Origin: Bacteroidia bacterium
Lineage (GTDB): Bacteria > Bacteroidota > Bacteroidia > Bacteroidales > Paludibacteraceae
Reading direction: 5' to 3'
DNA length: 57,581 nucleotides
Assembly (NCBI GenBank): GCA_009930305.1
Contig: RZYM01000012.1
Location: forward strand, 1-57,581
Below the pieces are notes generated by a model that worked only from the letters and a program-made list of their open reading frames with translations, ran no database searches and was not told the origin of the DNA. A program made the position numbers and the translations under genes. Below are positions 9,943-19,149 of the stretch, piece by piece. Within the stretch, counting starts at the first letter, position 1. Each line of letters opens with the position of its first letter.

Positions 9943-10029
9943 GGAAAGATGCCAGAGTGGTCGAATGGGCCGCACTCGAAATGCGGTGAACGGGTAACTG
10001 TTCCGGGGGTTCGAATCCCTCTCTTTCCG
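9943..10029 (+). tRNA. tRNA-Ser (anticodon CGA)
   Basis: This 87-base gene forms a full cloverleaf. The acceptor stem is GGAAAGA with TCTTTCC and the discriminator base is G. The anticodon arm is CCGCA-CTCGAAA-TGCGG, giving anticodon CGA, which reads UCG. A long variable arm typical of tRNA-Ser precedes the T arm with GGTTCGAATCC. The 3' CCA is not encoded. It carries its own promoter and terminator, and no integrase lies next to it. Confidence 0.95.
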
Positions 10030-10051
10030 CTAGGAAATATAAAAAAATAGT

Positions 10052-10087
10052 AAAAGCTCGTAAAATGTAGATTTTACGGGCTTTTTT
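10052..10087 (+). terminator. Terminator after tRNA-Ser
   Basis: AAAAGCTCGTAAAAT pairs with ATTTTACGGGCTTTT around a 4-base loop with one G-U pair, followed by T residues. The A-rich 5' side means it may also stop minus-strand transcripts from the AbiE genes. Confidence 0.8.
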
Positions 10088-10288
10088 CTTTCTCGGATAT
10101 GGTCAAAGTATTCAATAAAAACAATCTTTGGTAGACAAATTCGGATACACGAAGAGTTGAATGCAAGTAACGACATGCATATTTTGAAAGTAAAGTTTGG
10201 AAATGGAACACAATTGAAAATCAAGAAGTCAGCTAGATAAAACTTCAATCTAAGCCCATCATTAATCATATAAAGAAGTGCATGAGCA

Positions 10289-11239
10289 TTATCCAATGCA
10301 CCTTCTATCAATCTGATTTATCTCCTCAGAGTTCTCAAAAAGAAATTTCCTCAGTTTCTCTAACCCTTCATTAAATTTTGAAGCATTTACATCCTTTAAA
10401 GTATTGATGTTTTTCAACTTCCATTGTATGGCGGGAAAACCATTCAAATCACCTGCACAACATTTATCCCATTCTGGATTTCCACTTTCAAATGAAAACA
10501 GAAACTTACGATCAGTATCAGTGAGATTTTGATTTACTTGTTCAACTAATTCTTTTCTGGTATTTTCAAGATCGGTATATTCAAAAGGAACATCCGACAT
10601 CCCTTTAAATTGATTTTCGAGAGCTTGTTTTTGATCAACAGAATTGGGTTGCAGAATCTCAAGAAGAGGCTTGTCGCTTCCCAATAAGTAGAACATGAAA
10701 CCACATTTCACATCATCAAATGATTCAATATCCATGTATTTAAAATCAAACAGATCACGAGGATGTTGACGACCTAATGCAGCTGCTATTTTACCACCAT
10801 ACAACAATGAGAAAGGAACTATTCTTGCCACACAACTCATCTTGAATTCATTTTTAGCTTTATCGCAAAGTTCCTTTTCTTCTACTTCACCAATAATACC
10901 TCGTTTGATCCCATTGACCTCTATTTTTACAGTTGCTCCACCAAAGGTACATTGCAATTTCAAAACATCTGATTTGTGAACAACCCGAATTCCATGAATT
11001 GCCTTTTCAATCTGCAGTTTTAAGGCGCTCAAATAATTGTTTATATTTTGTATACTTTCCTCTCTGCGATTGACAGGAAGATAGGTCAGATCAATATCTA
11101 CAGAATAGCGTGGCATGTTTTTAACAAACAAATTGATAGCCGTACCACCATGTACTGCAAAATCTTTGATTTTATAAACCAATGGCATAATCCGTATTAA
11201 TAGCACTACCTGCTTTTTATATGTTTCATTCATATTCAA
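10289..11239 (-). CDS. abiEii: AbiEii-type nucleotidyltransferase toxin
   Basis: The 316-residue product belongs to the AbiEii/AbiGii nucleotidyltransferase toxins of type IV toxin-antitoxin systems, which arrest growth and abort phage infection. FAVHGGTAINLF (GG at 31-32) and RYSVDIDLTYLP (Asp-x-Asp at 48-50) form the nucleotidyltransferase core. KIEVNGIKRG and ALGRQHPRDLFDFKY supply further conserved residues of the family. The start overlaps the end of the antitoxin gene by 14 bases, so translation is probably coupled. A second ATG two codons later is also possible. The pair sits just downstream of a tRNA gene, a common landing place for such modules. Confidence 0.88.
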   Translation of the reverse strand: MNMNETYKKQVVLLIRIMPLVYKIKDFAVHGGTAINLFVKNMPRYSVDIDLTYLPVNRREESIQNINNYLSALKLQIEKAIHGIRVVHKSDVLKLQCTFGGATVKIEVNGIKRGIIGEVEEKELCDKAKNEFKMSCVARIVPFSLLYGGKIAAALGRQHPRDLFDFKYMDIESFDDVKCGFMFYLLGSDKPLLEILQPNSVDQKQALENQFKGMSDVPFEYTDLENTRKELVEQVNQNLTDTDRKFLFSFESGNPEWDKCCAGDLNGFPAIQWKLKNINTLKDVNASKFNEGLEKLRKFLFENSEEINQIDRRCIG

Positions 11240-11993
11240 ACAACTCTTTGGGGATAGTTATCATATATTCAGGCACATATATGCCTTTATCCGTCAACTG
11301 TCGTTTCCCGGCACCTAACTGTATTTTACTCCTATCTAACTTGCCAAACCATGTATGGCCGGCTTTTTCTGCCATATATAGAAATAATCGTTTTACCTTT
11401 AAGTTATCTGTATTCTCTAATAACAGCTGAACCACCTCCGGTCTTAACGCAGTGAGTTGTTCCATGATATAAAAGAGATCTATATAATTATATTGATTAG
11501 GAGTCAATAGCAAACATTCAAGAAAAGCTTGTTCTGGAGCAGATGCAAGCAACTCAAAACCATCTTTATTTATTACAGTTAACTGTGGCTCAGAAAATGT
11601 TTCTGTAATAAAGAATTTTATTTCAAATTCAAAATCTGTTTCCATCATCCATTTGGGAACTTTATTTTTTTTTGAGTGCCCAACCATTAAAAGGGGTTTT
11701 CCCATGGGAACATAATGGTTAAATCCAAATAGCTCTAAAGCAGAATGAGCACCAATATAGAAGCTTTTATTCAATTGAATTTTTAGCCCAGATAATGCTG
11801 CATAAACTGAAAGCTTGTCGTCGGTCCTATATAAAACACCTTTAGATAGTGATGAAAACCAACCAGATTGACGATATTTGTGTATTAACTGGTTAGAGTA
11901 CCCATTTTTATTCAACCAACTTGTAAAGAAAATTCCTCCATGTTGCCAGTTTTGCAATAGTTGGTTTAATTTATTTCCTTGTTCTATACCCAT
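11226..11993 (-). CDS. abiEi: AbiEi-type antitoxin (winged-helix regulator)
   Basis: The 255-residue product is the upstream partner of the AbiE system. An N-terminal winged-helix region (GGIFFTSWLNKNGYSNQLIH, then SGWFSSLSKGVLYR) is the AbiEi DNA-binding domain. The C-terminal part with YIGAHSALELFGFNHYVP and KKNKVPKW resembles the AbiEi_3 antitoxin domain. Known AbiEi proteins bind inverted repeats in their own promoter and repress the operon, while countering the toxin without a stable complex. That mechanism is from the family, not seen here. It is the first gene of the two-gene minus-strand operon. Confidence 0.85.
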   Translation of the reverse strand: MGIEQGNKLNQLLQNWQHGGIFFTSWLNKNGYSNQLIHKYRQSGWFSSLSKGVLYRTDDKLSVYAALSGLKIQLNKSFYIGAHSALELFGFNHYVPMGKPLLMVGHSKKNKVPKWMMETDFEFEIKFFITETFSEPQLTVINKDGFELLASAPEQAFLECLLLTPNQYNYIDLFYIMEQLTALRPEVVQLLLENTDNLKVKRLFLYMAEKAGHTWFGKLDRSKIQLGAGKRQLTDKGIYVPEYMITIPKELFEYE

Positions 11994-12157
11994 GGTGTAT
12001 AATGAGTCTTTAAATTGAACTACAAAAATAGATTAAAGATTTTATTAAAACAAGTATAGGTTTGAAATATATACTGAAAATAAATCATTAGTTTATTATA
12101 AAGCCATAAAGCGAACCAACTGCCTCAAAAACAACTATCTGTGAGACAGACCAAGAA

Positions 12158-12235
12158 TTAACTTTCCAAAATCAACTCTTTATCGTAATTTGCATCATAC
12201 AATAAACCATTCGCCGCTTTTTCTTTTTCGGTCAT
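12158..12235 (-). pseudogene. N-terminal fragment of a maltose/galactoside O-acetyltransferase
   Basis: A 25-residue frame, MTEKEKAANGLLYDANYDKE onward, copies the start of Maa/LacA-type sugar O-acetyltransferases (the short Mac domain before the hexapeptide repeats). It stops after LILES, and no hexapeptide-repeat sequence follows. It is probably the stump of a gene removed by deletion. The rest of the 11,994-12,503 interval shows nothing else except the promoter near its end. Confidence 0.6.
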
Positions 12236-12438
12236 TTTCGTTTTTATAATCTTATTTTAAATAATTATCATTGGCAAATTTAAACATTAATCCTTAAAAT
12301 CATTCATTAAGCTTTTACTTCTATTCTCTGTTACGTCAAATATAAAGCCTCCGTTTTCAAGATTTTACATTATCCTTTTTACCGTTCGGTCCCTCCCCTT
12401 TTGCATGTCAACTTCGATTTTTAACCACTAAGGCAGGT

Positions 12439-12473
12439 TTTGGAAAAAGCCCTAACTGCTTACGGTAACTTTG
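12439..12473 (+). promoter_or_regulatory. Probable promoter of the efflux operon
   Basis: TAACTTTG (12466-12473) is a perfect TAnnTTTG element with TTTG 23 bases upstream, slightly wider than usual. The first gene starts 31 bases later. Confidence 0.55.
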
Positions 12474-12503
12474 TCGCAGTAAATCAGTAAAAAAATATTT
12501 GAT

Positions 12504-13808
12504 ATGAATAGAATCTTATTATGCCTATTGGCCGGTATGTTATCCGGATTAACGGCTTTAGCCCAACAACCTTCGGGAGAAACATTGAAAATGTCATTAG
12601 AAGATTGCATAGAATATGCCTTAAAAGGCAATTACAATCGGCAATCAGTAGAATTGAACGAATCGACAAACCTAGAAGCTTATAAACAGTCAAAATTGGA
12701 ACTATTGCCGAGCGTAAACGCATCATTAAGTGAAGGCTACAGTAACAGCAAATCCGTGCCCGATGCTTGGAGCGGTAACTACAATTTAAATGCCAGTGTA
12801 ACATTGTTTCAAGGTGGCACTATCATCAATACCATTCAACAAAACAAACTGAAACTGGAACAATCAACCTACCAAACGACGCAATATGATAACCAGTTGA
12901 CAATAAAAATTCTGCAAGCCTTCTTGACAGTGTTGGGTAACGAGGAACTTCTTAAATACCAGAGTGCCGTGGTGAAAGCCAGTGAAGAGCAAATGAAACA
13001 GGGCGAAGAACAATTTAATGCAGGCTCTATTCTGGAAAGTGATTATTTGCTGTTGAAAGCTCAATATTCCAATGATAAAAACAATATTACCGATACACGT
13101 ATTACACGCGATAACAGCCTGTTGTCCTTAAAAAATCTGCTATCCATACATCCCGACGAGAATTTGGAAATCATCTATCCCGATACATCTGCTTTGGTAA
13201 AAATGTCGGCTTTACCACAAATGAACTATGTTATGGAACAAGCATTGAGCACTTTGCCCGACATAAAAATAAGCCAATACAATGTTGATATTGCTATTAG
13301 TAGTGTTAAATTGGCTAAATCAGGATACTATCCCACTTTAAGCTTGTCAGGAAGTATAGGTACCGGTCATCAGAACGATTATTCAAACTTCGGCACACAG
13401 CTTTCCAATGGATTTAACCAGCAAATAGGGCTATCGCTTTCCATTCCCATTTTTGATAAAAATCGTACTAAAGTAAAGGTAGTACAAAGCCGGATTGCCC
13501 TGCAGAAAGCTGAATTGAATGCGAAACAAACGGAATTGGATATCATGCAAGATGTAACTACCGAATACCAAGATGTAGTATCAGCTTACAATAAATACCA
13601 AACTACCGATATACGGCAAAATGCTTATCTCAAAACATTTGATGCCTACAGCATAAAATTTAATGCCGGAGCCATTACAGCAGTGGAGTTACTGCAACAG
13701 CAAAATAATTATATCAGTGCGCTCAACGATTATATCCAAAGCAAGTACAATTTCATGCTTAAACGGAAAATTTTGGATGTGTACATGGGCAATCCGGTTA
13801 CAATGTAA
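12504..13808 (+). CDS. TolC-family outer-membrane efflux protein
   Basis: The 434-residue product carries a signal peptide (residues 1-20, ending LTALAQQ) and two outer-membrane efflux protein repeats rich in long amphipathic helices. SLEDCIEYALKGNYN opens the mature part in the way typical of TolC/OprM. YYPTLSLSGSIGTG and LSLSIPIFDKNRTK mark the second repeat. As a trimer it would form the outer-membrane and periplasmic channel for the MacA/MacB-like pump encoded next. The next gene starts 22 bases on, so the genes form one operon. Confidence 0.9.
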   Translation: MNRILLCLLAGMLSGLTALAQQPSGETLKMSLEDCIEYALKGNYNRQSVELNESTNLEAYKQSKLELLPSVNASLSEGYSNSKSVPDAWSGNYNLNASVTLFQGGTIINTIQQNKLKLEQSTYQTTQYDNQLTIKILQAFLTVLGNEELLKYQSAVVKASEEQMKQGEEQFNAGSILESDYLLLKAQYSNDKNNITDTRITRDNSLLSLKNLLSIHPDENLEIIYPDTSALVKMSALPQMNYVMEQALSTLPDIKISQYNVDIAISSVKLAKSGYYPTLSLSGSIGTGHQNDYSNFGTQLSNGFNQQIGLSLSIPIFDKNRTKVKVVQSRIALQKAELNAKQTELDIMQDVTTEYQDVVSAYNKYQTTDIRQNAYLKTFDAYSIKFNAGAITAVELLQQQNNYISALNDYIQSKYNFMLKRKILDVYMGNPVTM

Positions 13809-13830
13809 AATCATAAAAACAAATAAAAAA

Positions 13831-15012
13831 ATGAAAAGTAAAAAATTAAAAGTAATTCTCGGCGTAATATTGTTAGTTGTGATAACAGTCGTAATAATTT
13901 TATTAGCCGGAAGTAAGAAAAACGCAACCTTTACTACGGCTACCATAAGTGAAGGGATTATAGAATCAACAGTAATGGCTACAGGTTACATACAACCTGT
14001 TGAAGAAGTAGAAGTTGGAACTCAGGTATCGGGAGTTATCGAAAAAATCTACGTAGACTATAATTACCATGTAAAAAAGGGACAACTGCTTGCTAAACTT
14101 GAAACCAGCACACTTTCAGAGAAAGTCAATCAAGCAAAAGCTTCACTTAAAGCTTCGCAAAGCGAACTCGATTATGCAAGACAAAACTTCGAAAGGGTAA
14201 AAAAACTGTATGAATCAAAAGCATCCACACAAGTCGCTTACGAAGAAGCTGTAAACAGGTTCAATCAAGCCGAAACAGCGTTGACAAACACTAAGGCTGC
14301 GCTTAATCAGGCGGAAGTAGACCTTTCTTATGCCTATATTTATTCGCCAATAGATGGAGTAATCCTTAATCGCGCCGTAAATACGGGACAAACCGTAGCA
14401 TCATCATTTTCTACCCCGACACTATTTACCATAGCGAAAGATTTAACCAAGATGCAGGTTGAAGCGAACATTGATGAAGCCGATATAGGTCAAGTACGTG
14501 TGGGACAACAGGTTTCCTTCACGGTAGATTCATATCCCGACGACACGTTTGCCGGCACAGTTAGTCAAATACGCTTGCAAGCGGTTGTTACATCTAATGT
14601 GGTGACATATACAGTTATTGTGGATGCTCCTAATCCCGGTGAGAAATTATTTCCCGGAATGACTGCCAATATTACCATAGCCGTTGCATCAGAAAAAGGG
14701 TTGGTTGTTCCTGTCGAAGCTATTAATTTTAATGTAGATAAGGAACTCTCCGAAAATCTAGATATAAAGAATAACTCTACTAGTGAAGGACGTGATGTTT
14801 GGGTTAAATCAGGTAATAATATTGAAAGAAGATCAATAAAAACAGGCTTGGGGGATGGCATATACTTCATAGTTAAATCGGGACTTTCAATAGGCGATGA
14901 AGTAGTATTATCTGTAACATTTGACAAAAAACAGTCCGAAAAAAGCAGTAAGAGTATAATGCCCGAACCGCCTAAAGGAATGGGACCAAACGGCCCTGCC
15001 AGAGTTCATTAA
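13831..15012 (+). CDS. MacA/HlyD-family periplasmic adaptor
   Basis: The 393-residue membrane-fusion protein links an inner-membrane ABC transporter to TolC. An N-terminal anchor helix spans about residues 7-26. VEVGTQVSGVIEKIYVDYN and VKKGQLLAKLE are the first lipoyl half, a coiled-coil hairpin (about 80-160) follows, and AYIYSPIDGVILNRAVNTGQ is the second lipoyl half. The beta-barrel region holds GQQVSFTVDSYP and LFPGMTANITIAVAS, characteristic of MacA. The ATG at 13831 is chosen because it starts just before the membrane anchor; longer frames overlap the preceding gene. The tail is Pro/Gly-rich (MPEPPKGMGPNGP). Confidence 0.92.
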   Translation: MKSKKLKVILGVILLVVITVVIILLAGSKKNATFTTATISEGIIESTVMATGYIQPVEEVEVGTQVSGVIEKIYVDYNYHVKKGQLLAKLETSTLSEKVNQAKASLKASQSELDYARQNFERVKKLYESKASTQVAYEEAVNRFNQAETALTNTKAALNQAEVDLSYAYIYSPIDGVILNRAVNTGQTVASSFSTPTLFTIAKDLTKMQVEANIDEADIGQVRVGQQVSFTVDSYPDDTFAGTVSQIRLQAVVTSNVVTYTVIVDAPNPGEKLFPGMTANITIAVASEKGLVVPVEAINFNVDKELSENLDIKNNSTSEGRDVWVKSGNNIERRSIKTGLGDGIYFIVKSGLSIGDEVVLSVTFDKKQSEKSSKSIMPEPPKGMGPNGPARVH

Positions 15013-15030
15013 TATATAAATTCAAAGAAA

Positions 15031-15789
15031 ATGGAAGCAATAATTAAGATAGAGAACCTGCGCAGAGAATTTAAAATGGGTAGCGAAACGGTTCGAGCTT
15101 TGAAAGGAATATCTTTTGAGATACAAGAAGGTGAATTTGTCAGTATAATGGGAACAAGTGGCAGTGGAAAATCCACCTTGCTAAATATTCTCGGATGTCT
15201 CGACCGACCGACTGCAGGAGAATATTATATTGATGGCATTTCTGTAGGCGGACTCTCGAAAGGAGAATTATCCATGATAAGGAACCGTAAAATCGGATTT
15301 GTATTCCAATCGTACAACCTGCTCCCAAGGACATCGGCACTTGAAAACGTGGAACTTCCATTGCTGTACAACAATACCGTATCGCATTCCGAAAGGCGGG
15401 AAAGAGCAATATATGCATTAGAACAAGTCGGTCTGTCCGATAGGATGGAACATACCCCGAACCAACTATCGGGTGGACAACAACAACGTGTGGCTATTGC
15501 CCGTGCATTAGTCAACGACCCTGTGATGCTACTTGCCGATGAAGCCACAGGAAACCTTGATACACGAACATCGTATGAAATAATGAACCTTTTCCAAGAA
15601 CTTAATTCCAAAGGAAAAACAATAGCATTTGTTACCCACGAACCGGATATTGCTGTTTTTACAAGCCGTACCATTATGCTTCGCGACGGCAATATCATAA
15701 AAAATGAAATTGTAAAAACACTTTCGGCAAAAATAGCCCTGAGCAATCTTCCGGTAAGTGAAGATTACAATACCACACTTGTCGAATAG
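15031..15789 (+). CDS. MacB/LolD-type ABC transporter ATP-binding protein
   Basis: The 252-residue ATPase has all motifs: Walker A GTSGSGKST (41-49), Q-loop VFQSYNLLP, signature LSGGQQQRVAIARAL, Walker B VMLLADEATGNLD and the switch His in VTHEPDIA. RNRKIGFVFQSYNLLPR is typical of the MacB/LolD/FtsE mechanotransmission group. In E. coli MacB the ATPase and permease are fused; here they are separate genes, as in many Gram-positive and Bacteroidetes systems. It would power export of a macrolide-like drug, peptide or lipid through the adaptor and TolC protein of the same operon. Confidence 0.94.
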   Translation: MEAIIKIENLRREFKMGSETVRALKGISFEIQEGEFVSIMGTSGSGKSTLLNILGCLDRPTAGEYYIDGISVGGLSKGELSMIRNRKIGFVFQSYNLLPRTSALENVELPLLYNNTVSHSERRERAIYALEQVGLSDRMEHTPNQLSGGQQQRVAIARALVNDPVMLLADEATGNLDTRTSYEIMNLFQELNSKGKTIAFVTHEPDIAVFTSRTIMLRDGNIIKNEIVKTLSAKIALSNLPVSEDYNTTLVE

Positions 15790-15819
15790 GATAAAAAGAA
15801 CCAAATAAAATACAAATAA

Positions 15820-17040
15820 ATGAACGTAATAAATCTTATAAAAATCGCATGGCGGGCATTGTTGCGCAACAAGACAAGAGCCTTTCTTACAATGCTCGGC
15901 ATCATCATCGGAATTGGCGCTGTCATTGCTATGGTCAGCCTCGGCCAAAGTTCTACTATGGGTATCTCGGACGAGATATCTTCTATGGGTACAAATACTG
16001 TTATGGTTATGCGTGCAAGTCAGACACAAGGAGGTGTAAACATCGGTTCGGGAAATGTTCAGACATTAAAGGAAAGCGATGTCAATGCCATTCTGAAAAA
16101 CAGTTCTCATATCAAAATGGCATCACCGGTGGTCAGTACTTCATTGCAAGCTGTCTATGGGGCGAATAACTGGCCGGGAAGCATAAGCGGCGTAAATGAA
16201 AATTACCTCGAAATAGGCAAATACGAAATCGCATCGGGTTCCAATATAACAGCCGAAGATGTACGGAACTCGGCAAAAGTGTGCGTAATCGGGAAAACTG
16301 TGGTGGATAACCTTTTCAAAAACGGAGAAAATCCGTTGGGAAAAATCATTAGGTTGGGTAAAATACCTGTTAAGGTCATTGGGGTACTTGAAAGTAAGGG
16401 ACAAAATCAGATGGGTATGGACCAGGACGATGTGATGATTTTGCCGTACACTACCGTACAGAAACGTATGCTTGCCATAACCTATATACATATGATATCG
16501 GCTTCGGCAATATCGGAAGAAGCCTCGGAAGCAGCAGTAACGGATATCGAATCAACTTTGCGGAGAACGCATAAAATCCAGGCGGAAGATGATGATGATT
16601 TCGAAGTTCGCACACAAAAACAAATGCTAGACATGCTGGATTCGGTAACAAGTATGTTGACCATCCTTTTGGCCGCCATAGCCGCTATATCCCTTGTAGT
16701 GGCCGGCATCGGTATTATGAATATCATGTATGTTACCGTTACGGAACGTACACGGGAAATTGGCTTGCGCATGGCTGTTGGGGCACAAAACAAGGATATT
16801 CTCAGGCAATTCTTATTCGAAAGTACAATAATGAGTTTAATCGGAGGTGTTATCGGTATAATTTTTGGAGTAAGCCTTTCCTACGTTGCTTCAATGCTGC
16901 TTGACTGGAATTTTGTTCTGAGCATTCCAACAATAGGTATTTCTTTTGTAATTTGCGCCGCCATCGGGATTTTCTTCGGATGGTATCCGGCACGTAAAGC
17001 CTCTAACCTCGACCCAATCAATGCATTGCGCTATGAATAA
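15820..17040 (+). CDS. MacB-like ABC transporter permease
   Basis: The 406-residue product has the four-helix FtsX/MacB layout. Helix 1 is near residues 18-40 (RAFLTMLGIIIGIGAVIAMV), a large periplasmic MacB_PCD domain covers about 45-270, and three helices lie at the C terminus (around 275-300, 330-355 and 365-390). TERTREIGLRMAVGAQ and FGWYPARKASNLDPINALRY are strong signatures of the family. It uses mechanotransmission rather than transporting substrate through the membrane itself. It follows its ATPase by 30 bases. Confidence 0.93.
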   Translation: MNVINLIKIAWRALLRNKTRAFLTMLGIIIGIGAVIAMVSLGQSSTMGISDEISSMGTNTVMVMRASQTQGGVNIGSGNVQTLKESDVNAILKNSSHIKMASPVVSTSLQAVYGANNWPGSISGVNENYLEIGKYEIASGSNITAEDVRNSAKVCVIGKTVVDNLFKNGENPLGKIIRLGKIPVKVIGVLESKGQNQMGMDQDDVMILPYTTVQKRMLAITYIHMISASAISEEASEAAVTDIESTLRRTHKIQAEDDDDFEVRTQKQMLDMLDSVTSMLTILLAAIAAISLVVAGIGIMNIMYVTVTERTREIGLRMAVGAQNKDILRQFLFESTIMSLIGGVIGIIFGVSLSYVASMLLDWNFVLSIPTIGISFVICAAIGIFFGWYPARKASNLDPINALRYE

Positions 17041-17050
17041 GCGAAATAAA

Positions 17051-17082
17051 ATTGCTTTGCTGAGTGATTATCGTTATTTTTG
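17051..17082 (+). promoter_or_regulatory. Possible internal promoter for the two-component genes
   Basis: ATTG (17051-17054), 20 bases, then TATTTTTG (17075-17082) fit the Bacteroidetes pattern. They lie in the 65-base gap before the histidine kinase, which may let it be made without the pump. Confidence 0.5.
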
Positions 17083-17105
17083 TAGACTTTAATATATGAA
17101 ATAAA

Positions 17106-18170
17106 ATGAGAAATACCAAGTTGTCATACATGGATGCGGCTAAGTACGCTACAGGCATATTCATATTATCGGTAGTAATAATATGGATGATGGAGTATTT
17201 CGGAAGAGCTGCCTTTATACCCACAAAAACACCTCCTCGTTATGATATGGATTTTAACAAATGGGTGCCGATTATCGGATTGGCAGGAACATACCTGTAT
17301 CTATTTATCCTATTTGTATTGAATTTTAAAATACTTGAAAGTAAAATACAAAGCAACTGGAAAACACCAATGGCCATTGGTGCCACTATAGTAGTGGCTT
17401 TTATTTTTAATTCCGTCATGATGTTATGTATACAAGCTACCACTGTAAACGTTCACATGTTGGATCCACATGCCCGTATAGGAACATTGGTCAAAGACTT
17501 TGTTTATGCAGTTATAGTTCTCTTTTCGTCGCAAATCGCATATTTATCTTCCAAGAAGCAACAAATGATTCTTGAATATGAAACGATGAAGGCCGAAAGT
17601 GCACGTTCCAGATTTGAAGCCCTCAAAAACCAAATTAATCCGCATTTTTTATTCAACACTTTCAATACGCTTGATTCGCTGATTGAGGAAGAACCGGAAA
17701 AAGCGCGGAATTATTTGCAGCGGCTATCATCTGTATTCAGATATGTAATGCCGAACAAAGATGTTACAACACTTGAAGATGAACTTAAATTTACCCGCAA
17801 CTATAATGAATTAATGCAATTACGATATGAAGACAGCCTTGTTTTCGAATTTAATGTAAACGAAAAATATCTCTCTTACGAAATAGTTCCGCTAAGTGTC
17901 CAAACACTCATAGAGAATGCCATAAAACACAATGTAATATCTTCGGAATCACCTCTTGTGATACATATTACGGTGGGGTCGGAACCGATGGTAACCGTAT
18001 CCAATGAAATTAAGTCTAAAAAGACTTCTCAAGTCGGAAGTGGAATAGGATTATCTAATCTTACAGAACGTTTTAGATTGAAATTTCAAAAAGAAATAAT
18101 AATTTCCGATACGGGCGGCGTATTTACCGTATCTCTTCCTTTGAATCAGCCTATGGAGAAAATTTCATAA
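17106..18170 (+). CDS. LytS/YehU-family sensor histidine kinase
   Basis: The 354-residue kinase has four predicted membrane helices (about 14-32, 54-74, 88-110, 130-148) and almost no extracytoplasmic domain. A short coiled linker follows, then the His_kinase domain. NQINPHFLFNTFNTLDSL holds the phosphorylated His180, and PLSVQTLIENAIKHNV is the N-box. The ATP-lid motif GSGIGLSNLTERF follows. Such kinases pair with LytTR regulators, and the next gene is one. Its position at the end of the efflux operon suggests the pair senses membrane stress or the exported compound and controls the pump. That link is inferred from position. Confidence 0.92.
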   Translation: MRNTKLSYMDAAKYATGIFILSVVIIWMMEYFGRAAFIPTKTPPRYDMDFNKWVPIIGLAGTYLYLFILFVLNFKILESKIQSNWKTPMAIGATIVVAFIFNSVMMLCIQATTVNVHMLDPHARIGTLVKDFVYAVIVLFSSQIAYLSSKKQQMILEYETMKAESARSRFEALKNQINPHFLFNTFNTLDSLIEEEPEKARNYLQRLSSVFRYVMPNKDVTTLEDELKFTRNYNELMQLRYEDSLVFEFNVNEKYLSYEIVPLSVQTLIENAIKHNVISSESPLVIHITVGSEPMVTVSNEIKSKKTSQVGSGIGLSNLTERFRLKFQKEIIISDTGGVFTVSLPLNQPMEKIS

Positions 18171-18191
18171 ACATTTAATTATAGAAAAAAA

Positions 18192-18959
18192 ATGAAAGCA
18201 ATCATAATTGAAGACGAAAAAAGGGCCGCCAATCACCTTATTCGATTGATTAAGGAAGCTGATTCCGATATAGAAATTGTTGCTGAATTGCAGACCATTG
18301 ACAAAAGTGTCGAATGGTTCCGTAAAAATCCTATGCCTGATATCGTTTTCCTCGATATTCATTTGGCAGATGGTTCATCATTCGAAATATTCAAAGAAGT
18401 CAGCATAGAAGCCCCTATCATATTTACCACAGCATACGACGAATATGCATTGAAAGCGTTTGGCGTAAATAGCGTTGATTATCTTTTGAAGCCTATCCAA
18501 AAAAACGAGCTCAAACGGGCGCTGACAAAAATAAAAATACTTGCACACAATTCAAATTTATCCACAGATAATTCAACCCTGATTAAAACACTGCTGGAAA
18601 CAATTAAACGCGAATCTTCTTATAAAACATCACTTCTGGTCGCGTACAAAGATAAATTAATTCCGATAGCTACGAAAGATATTGCTTATATATACACGGA
18701 AAATAAGATAGTCAAAGCAGTTACTTTCAGTGATGTCAAATATGTTATTGATGACTCTTTAGAAAACCTATCACAGCAATTGGCCCCCAATCTTTTTTTT
18801 CGCATTAACAGGCAATACATTGTATCGCGTAATGCGATAAAAGATGCATCCATTTGGTTTTCCTCTCAATTAGCCCTTAATCTGATAATTTCTGTGCCGG
18901 AACGCTTGTTGGTAAGCCGTTCAAATATAAAGGAATTTAAGCAATGGTTATCAAGTTAG
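18192..18959 (+). CDS. LytTR-family response regulator
   Basis: The 255-residue regulator has a receiver domain: acidic pair IIEDE at 5-9, phosphorylated Asp55 in IVFLDIHLADG, Thr in IIFTTAYDEYA and Lys in DYLLKPIQ. Its C-terminal LytTR DNA-binding domain contains AYIYTENKIVKAVT and FFRINRQYIVSRNAI. LytTR proteins bind pairs of imperfect direct repeats near target promoters. It is 21 bases behind the kinase gene and is the last gene of the locus. Confidence 0.93.
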   Translation: MKAIIIEDEKRAANHLIRLIKEADSDIEIVAELQTIDKSVEWFRKNPMPDIVFLDIHLADGSSFEIFKEVSIEAPIIFTTAYDEYALKAFGVNSVDYLLKPIQKNELKRALTKIKILAHNSNLSTDNSTLIKTLLETIKRESSYKTSLLVAYKDKLIPIATKDIAYIYTENKIVKAVTFSDVKYVIDDSLENLSQQLAPNLFFRINRQYIVSRNAIKDASIWFSSQLALNLIISVPERLLVSRSNIKEFKQWLSS

Positions 18960-18992
18960 CAGAAGATTACACTTTATTAAGTAAAAAAAAAA

Positions 18993-19013
18993 TTAGTAGT
19001 TTTACACAGATGT
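18993..19013 (+). repeat. 21-bp direct repeat, copy 1 (promoter-like, left edge of restriction module)
   Basis: TTAGTAGTTTTACACAGATG plus T is identical to 27655-27675. It contains TAGTTTTA (18997-19004, one base from TAnnTTTG), with TTTA 20 bases upstream at 18973-18976, so it may be the promoter of hsdR. It may also mark a duplication at an insertion border. Confidence 0.7.
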
Positions 19014-19149
19014 GTTTTGCTAAAGACAAAATAACAAATTAACACACAACTAACACAACGGCTTATTTGCAATTTCAACTCACAAGTATTAACTTCGTAT
19101 CGTTAAAAAATTATTTGTCTTAGGTGCTCAATAAAATGGATTATAGTGT

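Noticed and set aside
10052-10240. Plus-strand stop-free run reading SKYSIKTIFGRQIRIHEEL and on
   Set aside because: It has no start, overlaps a terminator, and its similarity to any family is unclear.
10030-10311. 93-residue minus-strand frame beside tRNA-Ser
   Set aside because: It overlaps the terminator and the AbiEii 3' end, and shows no homology pattern.
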